64,000 nt of DNA from Acidobacteriaceae bacterium. Its GTDB lineage: Bacteria > Acidobacteriota > Terriglobia > Terriglobales > Acidobacteriaceae. This document shows, in pieces, positions 45,001-52,754 of this stretch. The notes below the pieces were generated by a model. It made no database searches, was not told where the DNA came from, and was given only the letters and a program-made list of their open reading frames with translations. The stretch is from contig DASZBM010000001.1 in NCBI GenBank assembly GCA_035944135.1, forward strand, positions 124,001 to 188,000, in the 5' to 3' direction. Both the position numbers and the translations under genes were made by a program. The first letter of the stretch is position 1. Each line of letters opens with the position of its first letter.

Positions 45001-45301
45001 AGGACCGCTGGCGGCCACCCAAACCACCTATCCGGGATTGGGCAATATCCAGCGCAACTACGGTACCGGACCGGGTTTTGCGGACTGGGACATGTCGGGC
45101 GAGAAGGAGACGCGGATCACGGAACGGGTAGCGTTCACCCTGCGCGCTGACGCGTTCGACATCCTGAACCACCCGAACTTCGGTCAGCCGACCGGCAATG
45201 TGCAGTCGGCTGCGTTCGGGCAGATTACGGCAACCCGCTTCGCGACAAGTGACGGCGGGTCGTCGCGTCAGTTACAGATCAGCGGAAAATTCACCTTCTG
45301 A
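42074..45301 (+). CDS. TonB-dependent receptor, Oar-like
   Basis: 1075 residues. ATG 42074 is preceded by GGAGG at 6 bases; the frame upstream is leader. Signal peptide (KHKLQILAVFFAATTVAAFG), a CarboxypepD_reg-like domain (AALSGTVTDPTGAAVPNAHVVV), plug-like segment (VQDLPLNGRHFLDLTVLTPG; GGNREDSVNFQINGI; RIINQTFSAEYGRSDGSIV) and a barrel ending LQISGKFTF. The plug blocks are of the Oar/TonB receptor type common in Acidobacteriota. Substrate unknown. The gene is alone, with a very strong terminator after it, so it is its own transcription unit. Confidence 0.93.
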   Translation: MKHKLQILAVFFAATTVAAFGQSTAALSGTVTDPTGAAVPNAHVVVHSLGTGADRNVDTDASGLYAVPSLEPGDYSVRASATGFANDTVPKVTLNVASSVTLNLKLAIASTGETVQVEGEAQNQIETQTITVGEVIDNRQVQDLPLNGRHFLDLTVLTPGGVVAPTNGSLTATSRGLGANSFITGGNREDSVNFQINGINLNDISQNQITFQPSIATTSEFRIINQTFSAEYGRSDGSIVTVATKSGTNQFHGEAFDYFRNEALDARNYFNRNYNPATLVPLPFGTGAKAPLKRNNFGGDLGGPIFRNHTFFYFSYEGLRQHQGILQNSNVFTSAQRAAFIPGTVGAKIAALIPQPNSGSTYVSFTPGPVQIDQYTGDVLQKIGDYDTLHGFYAFQKDVRTEPALQGDTLPGWGDHRAAHRQIGTLQYVHIFSPKITNEARLGFNRISISFNPANTIDPTSVGLGDGLSGPVGLPQITITDDSFTFGGPSGFPQGRDTTTGVLADTVTMLKGNHQINWGGEFRRYLLYSFTGNIGSMSLTSANLAGVGYNGVAVTPVFAIQPNIIDYRVYADAAGAFVQDHYNVTPQLMFEYGLRFEWNGTPVEGENRISIFQPATSTLVQAGTNGIPADGAYKQNYNLEPRLGFSYDVFHNQKTVVRGAYGLLVDQPVAGTVTVLTANPPFTTAVSYNNSANPQPLSNIYAAAAGASGFALGYVNPHFRNAYVEDFNLNIQQALPWAMVGTIGYYGSTGHHLLINTNFNQASGPPSSPSPRPYTTLASTSPIARGASIASNINERNSIGYSNYNSMWVTLNKSFAHGFQFNTNYEWAKSMDINSLGSQGTLTANGGLEDANNPALNYGLSDFDVRNHFAGTAIYALPFKRNRFVEGFRLEGIFQYQTGNPVNILASTDGYNGIAGNIRPNLLGKFGRSRVQVPGQSYIQYFNVPGGQTYGGSICDLTNYTPACLLQVVGTQPSATGPLAATQTTYPGLGNIQRNYGTGPGFADWDMSGEKETRITERVAFTLRADAFDILNHPNFGQPTGNVQSAAFGQITATRFATSDGGSSRQLQISGKFTF

Positions 45302-45317
45302 AGATCGAAAGAACCCT

Positions 45318-45357
45318 TGGCGCCAGCGGGCTTGCAAATGACGCTGGCGCCATTTTT
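45318..45357 (+). terminator. Intrinsic terminator of the second TonB receptor
   Basis: An 11-bp perfect stem TGGCGCCAGCG (45318-45328) with CGCTGGCGCCA (45342-45352) followed by TTTTT, 17 bases after the stop. Confidence 0.92.
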
Positions 45358-45979
45358 GTCGCAGGTGCGCGTGCCCGAGCGATCGGCTGGGGAGATTTAG
45401 TTTTCGTGTTATCAACAAGAATTGTTGCAAGAGCTTCGGTGTCATGGGATGGTCTCTTGAATCCACGAGCGGTGGAAATGTGCATCGCATCCCGCAGCTA
45501 ACTACATCGATTTCCAGTAGTTTTGGACATGCGTATTCATTGGATGAATAAGGAACTAAGCTGGCGCGACGCGTACTACCGAGATGAAGTTATTGAGCCT
45601 CATGGAGATCCACCTGAGTAGTGGCTTGTGCACGGATCAGCGGGACTTCGAAGTTTGCGGGAGATCAATGATTTACAGCTCAGCGTGAGGGATCTAAAAA
45701 GATTCCCGAGATAGACTGTAAGTCGGATTACGAAATTGAGAACAGCACGTCCAAAAGAAAACCGGATACAACCATAGCGAACCGGATAACAACTAAGGTC
45801 CCCCGTTCCACAGCAGATTGGGCCTTATACTCGAAACCGTTGCCCACCGGGCCTATCCTGTCTGTGCTGCGTGCCCCCGTCACTCAGCATTCGATGAACA
45901 GGTTTGCTGTACTCCTGCCAGATGGCATTGGCTGAGTTTGTTGATCAGCACCCCATCTCCATGAGAGGTCGTTCATGAA
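45358..45979. other. Low-GC intergenic region before the polyketide synthase
   Basis: 622 bases, poorer in GC than its surroundings, especially 45540-45800. A 30-codon frame at 45529-45621 (MRIHWMNKELSWRDAYY...) has no ribosome site and is not called. Nothing else was recognised. Confidence 0.5.
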
Positions 45980-47068
45980 ATGCGAATTGCATCCGTAGCC
46001 ACGGCGTATCCTCCTTATCGGTATCCTCAGTCGGTCATCACAGAGGCGCTGAAGACTTTCCGCAAAAACAAGTCCACTGAATCGAATGAAACACGTTTGA
46101 TGGACCGCCTGCATTCGAACTGCGGGGTGGAGTTCCGTCACCTGATGTTCCCGATAGACAGCCTTGGTCGCTTCTCTGGATTCGGCGCGTCGAATGACGC
46201 GTGGATCGAAGGAGCACTCAAGCTGGGTCAGCAGGCGGTTACGACCGCTCTGGACCGCGCGGGTTTGAAGCCGTCAGATATCTCCGCGATCTTCTTCTGT
46301 TCTACGACTGGGCTGGCGACACCGAGTATCGATGCGCGGCTCACGAACCTGATGAACTTTCCCACGAACATCAAGCGCACGCCCATCTTTGGGCTGGGCT
46401 GTGTCGCGGGAGCTGCAGGGATTTCGCGCGCAGCGGACTATGTGCGCGCATATCCGAAACAGTATGCGCTTCTCCTGGCCGTTGAGCTCTGCTCACTCAC
46501 ATGGCAGGAGACGGATGAATCGATCGGCAACCTGGTGGCGTCAGGCCTGTTCGGGGACGGCGCGGCCGCTGTGGTTCTAGCCGGAGACGCAACGCCTCAT
46601 GCATCGAAGCCGCGTTCAGAGACGGACAGTCCCTGCCCGCGTGTGCTCGATACACGTTCCACGCTCTATCCGGGGACCGAGCACCTCGTTGGGTGGAAGT
46701 TCAGGGATAACGGCTTCAACGTTGTGCTGTCTTCTGAAATTCCTGACCTGGTAAATAAGTACCTGCGCTCTAACGTGGATGAGTTTCTCGCCGACAATGA
46801 TCTTACGGTGAAAGAGATCTGCAGCTTCATCTTCCACAGCGGGGGCCCAAAGGTGCTGGAAGCGATGGAGAAGAGTCTCGATCTTGCTCCAGGTGCACTT
46901 GAATCCTCATGGACGAGCCTGCGCGAAGTCGGCAATCTGTCATCGGCTTCCGTGCTTTCGATCATGGAAGACTACCTGCTTCACAAGCCGGGAAAACCGG
47001 GCGAACACAGCGTATTGGCAGCTATGGGGCCGGCGTTCTGCTCGGAGCTCGTTCTTCTGCAGTGGTAG
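45980..47068 (+). CDS. Type III polyketide synthase (chalcone/stilbene synthase superfamily)
   Basis: 362 residues, homodimeric thiolase-fold enzyme condensing a starter CoA with malonyl-CoA. Catalytic triad visible: Cys141 in GLGCVAGAAG, His286 in FIFHSGGPKVLEAM, Asn319 in REVGNLSSASV. The C-terminal AAMGPAFCSELVLLQW is the family's GPG-loop region with Ala and Phe replacing the usual Gly. Length of about 360 is slightly short but normal for bacterial type III PKS. GAGAGG lies about 10 bases before ATG 45980. No tailoring oxidase or methyltransferase is adjacent, so the product (pyrone, resorcinol or resorcylic lipid) is unknown. Confidence 0.93.
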   Translation: MRIASVATAYPPYRYPQSVITEALKTFRKNKSTESNETRLMDRLHSNCGVEFRHLMFPIDSLGRFSGFGASNDAWIEGALKLGQQAVTTALDRAGLKPSDISAIFFCSTTGLATPSIDARLTNLMNFPTNIKRTPIFGLGCVAGAAGISRAADYVRAYPKQYALLLAVELCSLTWQETDESIGNLVASGLFGDGAAAVVLAGDATPHASKPRSETDSPCPRVLDTRSTLYPGTEHLVGWKFRDNGFNVVLSSEIPDLVNKYLRSNVDEFLADNDLTVKEICSFIFHSGGPKVLEAMEKSLDLAPGALESSWTSLREVGNLSSASVLSIMEDYLLHKPGKPGEHSVLAAMGPAFCSELVLLQW

Positions 47069-47150
47069 TACCGGGCCGCAATTGGGCCTAATCGCACAAC
47101 TGATCTGATCGTGAGGAGCGCATTGATCAGGTGCGCTCCCGTCGCGTGGC

Positions 47151-48389
47151 CTACTCGGCTGACGCGGGCGCGTGGGTGCGTTCGAGGTTGGCGTGTGCGG
47201 GCTGGATTCCGAGTGAGAAGTCTGTGGTATCTTCGCTGCGGCTCAGCACGGGGTTCTGCTCCGCATGCGCTTCCGTCTGCGCCCGCATATGCACGTGCTG
47301 CTGCACGTATGCGAATGCCTGTGACAACGGTATGGCTCCGTTTTGTTGTTCGAGCGCCTGCACCAGGTAGTAAGTGAAATAGCCATGCTTGATGGCATCG
47401 CTCTCCAGCGACTCCTCATTGACGCCGCTTGCGGTGAAGATCATGCGGCCGCTGCCCTGCTTGATGTGATCGAGCGTTGCAGATGAGATTGATCCGGAGG
47501 CGAGACCCGGCAGCATCAATTTCTTATCTGTCGCGTTCCCGCTATAGCAGGTGTCGAGAAAGATCGCCGTACGCTCAGCGCGTACGCGGGTCGCAACGGC
47601 ATTTGCGACGTCAACCATCGGTAATGCAGTGGCATAGAGACTGTCCACGTCAGGATTGTTTATGTCTGTTCCGATATCGGTGTCGTTGGTGATGATGTAG
47701 CTCACGCCAGCGGTGTCTACCTCGCGCGGGGATCCGTGTGCTGCGATGTAGACCACCACAAGGTCATCGGGCCCTGCGCTGCGGGCCAGCCAATTCAGTT
47801 GCTCCTTGATGTGGCGGGTTGTCGCCTCTTCGTTCACAAGAACGTGAACGTTCTCCTGCTTGAATTGGCCGTACTGCGGACTCAACAGGACATCAGCAAA
47901 ACTCTTCGCGTCGTTCGCCGTGTAACTGAGCGGAGGGATCACCTTGTCCTGAAACGACGCGATGCCAACGACGAGCGCCCATTTCTGCGGTGGTGCGCCG
48001 GAGGGTTTCGCAGGCTGACCGGGTGCAGGAGTTTCCAGCCCGCGAGCGCGCGGCGTGGCGAGTACGAACGGAGTCAGACGCTGTGAGAGCGCGTCGGACG
48101 GGAAGAGCTGCGCCTGGCGCATGGCATAGCTGGCAATCTGCGCATGCCCGAGTTTGGCTTCAACGAGTGACCGGTAGTACCACGCCTCACCAAGGTCGCT
48201 GCAGAGCTCGATCGCACGCTTCAGTAGCTGATCCGCGTCCTCCAGTTGATCCGCTCCGCTATCGGCCTGTACGCGCTCCAATGCCTGCACAACGAGGTCC
48301 TTGCCTGCACCGCAGCGCGCCTGCGCGTGCATCGATGCACACGGCACGCTCGCGCTCAGGAAAGCCAGGACCCAGGTGACTCTACGCAC
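47151..48389 (-). CDS. Exported caspase-like (peptidase C14) protease
   Basis: 412 residues. GTG 48389, with GGAG about 10 bases upstream, gives a clean signal peptide (RRVTWVLAFLSASVPCASMHAQ); TTG 48404 is an alternative. After a helical region resembling TPR repeats (LLKRAIELCSDLGEAWYYRSL) and a Pro-rich linker comes the caspase p20 fold: WALVVGIASF, LSYTANDAKSFADVL, the catalytic His in VVVYIAAHGSP and the catalytic Cys in AIFLDTCYSGNA. The acidic S1-pocket neighbourhood of metacaspases is present in part. It is the last gene of a three-gene minus-strand set of exported proteins (51073 to 47151). A cytoplasmic cell-death role is unlikely because of the signal peptide. Confidence 0.9.
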   Translation of the reverse strand: MRRVTWVLAFLSASVPCASMHAQARCGAGKDLVVQALERVQADSGADQLEDADQLLKRAIELCSDLGEAWYYRSLVEAKLGHAQIASYAMRQAQLFPSDALSQRLTPFVLATPRARGLETPAPGQPAKPSGAPPQKWALVVGIASFQDKVIPPLSYTANDAKSFADVLLSPQYGQFKQENVHVLVNEEATTRHIKEQLNWLARSAGPDDLVVVYIAAHGSPREVDTAGVSYIITNDTDIGTDINNPDVDSLYATALPMVDVANAVATRVRAERTAIFLDTCYSGNATDKKLMLPGLASGSISSATLDHIKQGSGRMIFTASGVNEESLESDAIKHGYFTYYLVQALEQQNGAIPLSQAFAYVQQHVHMRAQTEAHAEQNPVLSRSEDTTDFSLGIQPAHANLERTHAPASAE

Positions 48390-48424
48390 GACCCGATGCT
48401 CCAAGTGAAGTTAGAAATCCTGCA

Positions 48425-49759
48425 TCAGCGCGAGGCGCGATGGGCTCCGGACGGTCCACCACGTTCTCGCGCCTTCATTGCTGAAAGAAGACGGCCATTG
48501 ACGCCGTGCTGCGAAAGATAAACCTGGCCTTGCACGGAGAGATCGAAGTGCACATCCGGGGCATGCTGGATGTTGTCGATGATATTGGCTTCATCAATGT
48601 GTGCAGCGACCATCTCGATTACCTGATCGTTGGTCATGGAGTCACCGGATGGATCCGCGGCCCCATGAGTTGTCGAAGTGTCGCTGACGGTGCGTCCAGG
48701 CGTACTGCGCGCTGATGCAGTTTCCATGGCCGGCATCTTCGACTGCTCACTCAAAGATTTGTAATGGGCGAGCGCTGTATCAATGCGGTTCTGTGGCTCG
48801 AGGAAATTCTTCTCGGTCGGCTTGGCGTCGATAGCCTTACCGTAGTTGATCGCTGCCTGCTGTAAGAAAGTTCTCGCCTTGTTCACGTCTTCGCTGGAGT
48901 AGGCGAGCGCCTCGTTTGCGACGCCGATGTCATAGAGCCGATAGGCGTCCTCCTCAGGAGAGGAGAATGGCGGCATTGTCTCCAGCCCTTCCAGCGCCCG
49001 CGAATAGAGCTTGTTCTCCATCAGCTTTACAGGTTCATCCAGGCCGGCGCCGCGCGCGAGATTCACGGTAACCTGCTCGTTCGTGTTGACGAGATTAGAA
49101 GCGATCTGGATGGCCGCATCCTTAATCAGCTGATCGCGTAGTTCGAGTGGTGTTGGCGGCTGATCCTCGTTGTTGCTCTTCGATGTATGGCTCGTAACGG
49201 AGTGAAGAAGGCTGCTAGTAAATCCCGTGTTCGTGCTGCCATTCGCAGCAACGCTGAACTCGCGATCGTAGTTGGCCTTCACATTGTCAGCCGCGAGCGA
49301 ATGACCGCTGCGCGAGGCCGCTTTGAAACCGACTGTGAGTGTCCCCGTCATGCGCTCCTCATATTGCGGCTGCGCGGGCTTCTTCTTATCCAGCGAAACC
49401 GTCGATTGCTGCGTGCGCGTGGGAGCCGGTTGCGCATAACTCGTGATCGTGCAGGTGATGATCGTGTCAGGATGTACGTCCTCGCTGCGCAGCCGAGGAT
49501 CGTTTCGCAGGAGAATGTCTTCCAGGGTCGTGCCTAACGTCGTTGAGATATCGCCCGGGACACCCACACCGTTTACCACAACCTTGATTCCTGTTCCCTC
49601 AATATGCCCGGTGGGCGGAAGCTTTCGTTCGAGCACAATCTTCTTACGTGTAAGGGATAGCGCCGAGCCGAAATTCTGACCCGAGACTGCCAGAGGCAGC
49701 AATAAAGCTGTGGCTCCCGTCAGCGTGATCACTTTCCGAATTGCACGAGTGTTGCTCAT
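48425..49759 (-). CDS. Hypothetical exported protein of the caspase operon
   Basis: 444 residues. ATG 49759 is chosen: GAGAGGGG is immediately upstream, and the frame beyond (to 49834) is leader. Signal peptide (RKVITLTGATALLLPLAVSG). Middle part: a beta-rich region (IKVVVNGVGVPGDIST; TGTLTVGFKAASRSG) and a helical region with repeated Tyr/Ala patterns. The C-terminal 60 residues (MTNDQVIEMVAAHIDEANIIDNIQ; FDLSVQGQVYLSQHGVNGRLLSAM) match a small helical module found at the C terminus of many bacterial exported proteins. Function not known; 35 bases separate it from the caspase start. Confidence 0.8.
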   Translation of the reverse strand: MSNTRAIRKVITLTGATALLLPLAVSGQNFGSALSLTRKKIVLERKLPPTGHIEGTGIKVVVNGVGVPGDISTTLGTTLEDILLRNDPRLRSEDVHPDTIITCTITSYAQPAPTRTQQSTVSLDKKKPAQPQYEERMTGTLTVGFKAASRSGHSLAADNVKANYDREFSVAANGSTNTGFTSSLLHSVTSHTSKSNNEDQPPTPLELRDQLIKDAAIQIASNLVNTNEQVTVNLARGAGLDEPVKLMENKLYSRALEGLETMPPFSSPEEDAYRLYDIGVANEALAYSSEDVNKARTFLQQAAINYGKAIDAKPTEKNFLEPQNRIDTALAHYKSLSEQSKMPAMETASARSTPGRTVSDTSTTHGAADPSGDSMTNDQVIEMVAAHIDEANIIDNIQHAPDVHFDLSVQGQVYLSQHGVNGRLLSAMKARERGGPSGAHRASR

Positions 49760-49864
49760 AACCCCTCTCCATGGGCCCATCGACGCACGAGCCTCTTTTA
49801 TCTGCTTCTGCTCTGCCACTTCTGACGGTCTCACAATCGCAGCCCGCTCATCACGGGTGGATCA

Positions 49865-51073
49865 TCAACTCTTCTTCGTTGCTCCGGAACTCTTGCTGGC
49901 GCTACTCCCGCTGCTTCCGGAACCCTTCGAGGATTTGCCACCGCCGCCCCCGCTGCCGCCCTTGGAGCCACCGCCGGATGGCGTGTCACTCGCCTCCGAG
50001 ACTGGAGACAGCTTCAGGTTCGCCGTCACGTAGGTGACATCCGGCGTGAATTTGCCGGCAAGGTCGTAGATCGACGAGTTCGCACTCGATCCCTTCGGAA
50101 CAAGAAACCCCTGCCGCAGTTCGACCTTCTGGAAGTAGGGCTCGAGCTGCGAGGCATACGCGTGCGGCAGAAGCACATAGTCACCCGGCACAAGATTCAG
50201 GCCGGCGGTGGTGTTTGCCGATGCACGGGCGCCGCGAGTTGTATATGCCTGCTGCGGAAATCCGTTCAGCAGAAAGGTCGTCCGCTGTTCGAGCGCTCCG
50301 TACAAGGTGCAGAATGAACTCAGCGCCGTTGTGCTGATCGCAGGCAGTCCAAGAATCGGTGCGAACCGGCCAATTTCGCTGTTTATATTCTTCAGGAGCA
50401 CTACGAACGCCGATTCACGATGCGCCATCGATACGTTCACCGCGAGTTGACCTGAGCCGCCGGGAAGAATGATCTTCTGCATCTTGTCCCAGGCGCTTCC
50501 AGGGTCGAAGCTGAGATTCTGCAGCGGCGGTAGACTGCCGGCCTTGTCGGGATAGAGCGCGGCGAGGCATGTCCATGCCATCGGGTCCAGTAGATTCAGC
50601 AGAGATTTGCGCTGCAAGACATCGATACGCAACTGTGCGGACTGCAACTTCTCGAACTTCTGCTGGTCCTCGCCCGCCATGCGGAAACCGCCAACGTTCA
50701 CGCTCGCGGTCATGTCCGTATCTTCGGGATACTCCGCCAGCTCGCTGGGATCGACGGCCGAGGCATAGCGAAGCCCCTGGTCCGGATCGTAGTGAAGCCA
50801 GTCAATCTGACGGTTTACGTCAGCCGCGCCCGTCGCCTCTTTATGCGAACCAAATAAACCGCGGCTGTGTACACCGGTTGAAGGCTCTTCAGCCTGCGCG
50901 ACGAAGCTCGACCAGAAGCTCTTCGAATCGTGTTCACCCGTAGGGGGGACATCGTCGTTTTCGTTCAGCGCACTGACTAGACTCTCGGCAATACCAGGGC
51001 GAGCGCTCAGCAAACCGCCCAGTGATCCGGTGAAGAGAAGGTCTCTAAAGAATTCCCGTCTACTCGAAGCCAT
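49865..51073 (-). CDS. Hypothetical Tat-exported protein of the caspase operon
   Basis: 402 residues. Twin-arginine signal SRREFFRDLLFTGSLGGLL at the N terminus, indicating export in folded form. Central part has no family I can name (VNVGGFRMAGEDQQKF; AWTCLAALYPDKAG; FVVLLKNINSEIGRFAPILGLP; LLNGFPQQAYTTRGARASANTTAGLNLVPGDYVLLPHAY). The last 35 residues are almost pure Ser, Gly and Lys. First gene of the set; 105 bases precede the next start, no terminator between, so cotranscription with 48425-49759 and the caspase is likely. Confidence 0.8.
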   Translation of the reverse strand: MASSRREFFRDLLFTGSLGGLLSARPGIAESLVSALNENDDVPPTGEHDSKSFWSSFVAQAEEPSTGVHSRGLFGSHKEATGAADVNRQIDWLHYDPDQGLRYASAVDPSELAEYPEDTDMTASVNVGGFRMAGEDQQKFEKLQSAQLRIDVLQRKSLLNLLDPMAWTCLAALYPDKAGSLPPLQNLSFDPGSAWDKMQKIILPGGSGQLAVNVSMAHRESAFVVLLKNINSEIGRFAPILGLPAISTTALSSFCTLYGALEQRTTFLLNGFPQQAYTTRGARASANTTAGLNLVPGDYVLLPHAYASQLEPYFQKVELRQGFLVPKGSSANSSIYDLAGKFTPDVTYVTANLKLSPVSEASDTPSGGGSKGGSGGGGGKSSKGSGSSGSSASKSSGATKKS

Positions 51074-51519
51074 GACGCGACCTCAACTTGGAACCATAGA
51101 CACGCAAGATTGTCAAGTGTTCTGCATAATACCTTAGAACCATTACCTATGATCGAAAATTCACGCTGGTTGCAGAGCAGACCTCCCATTGGTGCCCTGT
51201 TGGTGCCCAACGCGACCCCTTCGTGAAACCACGAGGTAGCGCCTAAAGTAACCAAGGAAAGCGATAGCTCTTACGGGTTTGAATCGAGTCTAAGAGGGTG
51301 TCTAAGTTATTGAATATAAGGTAGTCAATCGATTTCGGACAGATACCCCCAGAGCACGTAAGCCGCGCAACCGGGAGGAACGGCCTACCACTTCTGTGTG
51401 GTGGCGTTTTTCGCTCGAATTGCCGATAACCAACCTAGATCAAACTCGGCATTCAGAAGATCGGTTCAGGGGTCACAATTCTGATACTTCCCTTCTGAAT
51501 TCCGGATTTGCACAAACCC
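51074..51519. other. Divergent promoter region with a terminator-like hairpin
   Basis: 446 bases between the caspase operon and the diguanylate cyclase. Minus-strand TTGACA at about 51108-51113 could be a -35 box for the operon. It also contains the hairpin at 51385-51411. No gene found. Confidence 0.5.
51385..51411 (+). terminator. Terminator-like hairpin upstream of the diguanylate cyclase
   Basis: Stem CTACCAC (51385-51391) with GTGGTGG (51398-51404), loop TTCTGT, followed by CGTTTTT, about 110 bases before the GGDEF gene. No plus-strand gene precedes it, so attenuation or a small RNA end are possible. Confidence 0.5.
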
Positions 51520-52698
51520 ATGGCGATTCGAGTCATTCTTCTTCTCGGTGCAATCTTCCTGGCCTGCGGCAGCGTGGGACTCGTTATCGTACGCCTGAGC
51601 AATCCCCTGCTACGGGGTGTGGGGTGGCTGGGCGGCTGCTTCGCCTCAGGCGCAGCCGGCGCACTCCTTCTGGCGCTCCATGGCAGTTTGCCTCGCGTTA
51701 CTACGGTGGCGCTGGCAGATGTTCTGATTCTTGGTTCCTTCGTGCTGCTGCATACCGCAGTGCTGGAACTATCGGAAAGTTCTTCCTTGTTTCCGACGTT
51801 TGGCGTCGCGCTTCTTGTATTGCAGGCGGCGGCAGACCTCACGTTAATGTATTCACCGGTCGGCTTTGGGCCGTCCGGCTCACGAATAGTCCTGGCGGGA
51901 CTCCTGATTGCAGTGGTCTGCGGCCACACAGCTTTCACCCTGATCGGGGTCGCACGGCGAGCGATCCGCACCTCCGCATTATTTAGCGCTGCCCTGCTGT
52001 TGGCCTTCGCTTTCTATAATGTGGTGCGCGTGCTGGCCGTCGGACTCGGTCTGCTTTCGCGACCGGAGATGTTTTACAAAGAAGAGACGTTTACGTTCGG
52101 GCTCTTTGTCGCGGTGGCGCTGGGTATCGCGTTCGGCTTCTTCTGGATGACCACTGCGATGCTCACCACGGGGCTCGAGCAGATGGCCAGCACCGATCCG
52201 CTTACCCGCATCTACAATCGGCGCGTCTTCCTGATGTGGGCGGAGAAAGAGCTGACACGGGGACAGCGAACGGGAACACCGTTTTCGGTCCTCATGGTCG
52301 ATCTCGACCATTTCAAGCAGATCAACGACTGCTTCGGGCATCAGGCGGGCGACCAGGCGCTGTGCGCGGTTGTGGAAAAGATGCAGGATTCTGTTCGTGG
52401 CATCGATGTGCTGGGCCGGTGGGGCGGCGAGGAATTCGCCGTGCTGCTTCCCGGTGCCGCGGCCGATGCCGCCCTGCTTGTCGCTCAGCGTGTCCGTCGC
52501 AATATTGAGCGGATTCTGCTGCCCGGCAGCGGCATTCGCAATGGCGAGCGCGTTCAGATGATCAGCGTTACGGCCAGCGTCGGCATCGCGACGTACCGCG
52601 GCGTCGATGATAACGTGCACACCATGATGGAGCGCGCCGATATGGCGCTTTATCAAGCCAAGGCTGCGGGACGCAACTGCGTGCTTGCTACCGCCTAA
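51520..52698 (+). CDS. Membrane diguanylate cyclase (GGDEF domain)
   Basis: 392 residues. Six or seven N-terminal membrane segments (IRVILLLGAIFLACGSVGLVIV; LADVLILGSFVLLHTAVL; IVLAGLLIAVVCGHTAFTLIG; GLFVAVALGIAFGFFWM) with no recognised sensor domain, then the cyclase: ASTDPLTRIYNRR, MVDLDHFKQINDCFGHQAGD and active-site GRWGGEEFAVLLPG. The inhibitory I-site RGID lies five residues before GGEEF, so product feedback is expected. It makes c-di-GMP from GTP. ATG 51520 is used; TTG 51508 is possible. Confidence 0.95.
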   Translation: MAIRVILLLGAIFLACGSVGLVIVRLSNPLLRGVGWLGGCFASGAAGALLLALHGSLPRVTTVALADVLILGSFVLLHTAVLELSESSSLFPTFGVALLVLQAAADLTLMYSPVGFGPSGSRIVLAGLLIAVVCGHTAFTLIGVARRAIRTSALFSAALLLAFAFYNVVRVLAVGLGLLSRPEMFYKEETFTFGLFVAVALGIAFGFFWMTTAMLTTGLEQMASTDPLTRIYNRRVFLMWAEKELTRGQRTGTPFSVLMVDLDHFKQINDCFGHQAGDQALCAVVEKMQDSVRGIDVLGRWGGEEFAVLLPGAAADAALLVAQRVRRNIERILLPGSGIRNGERVQMISVTASVGIATYRGVDDNVHTMMERADMALYQAKAAGRNCVLATA

Positions 52699-52754
52699 CT
52701 TGTAAGTCGACAACACTTCAGCCGCTCATCGTCATCCCATAACCAGGGGGAGCG

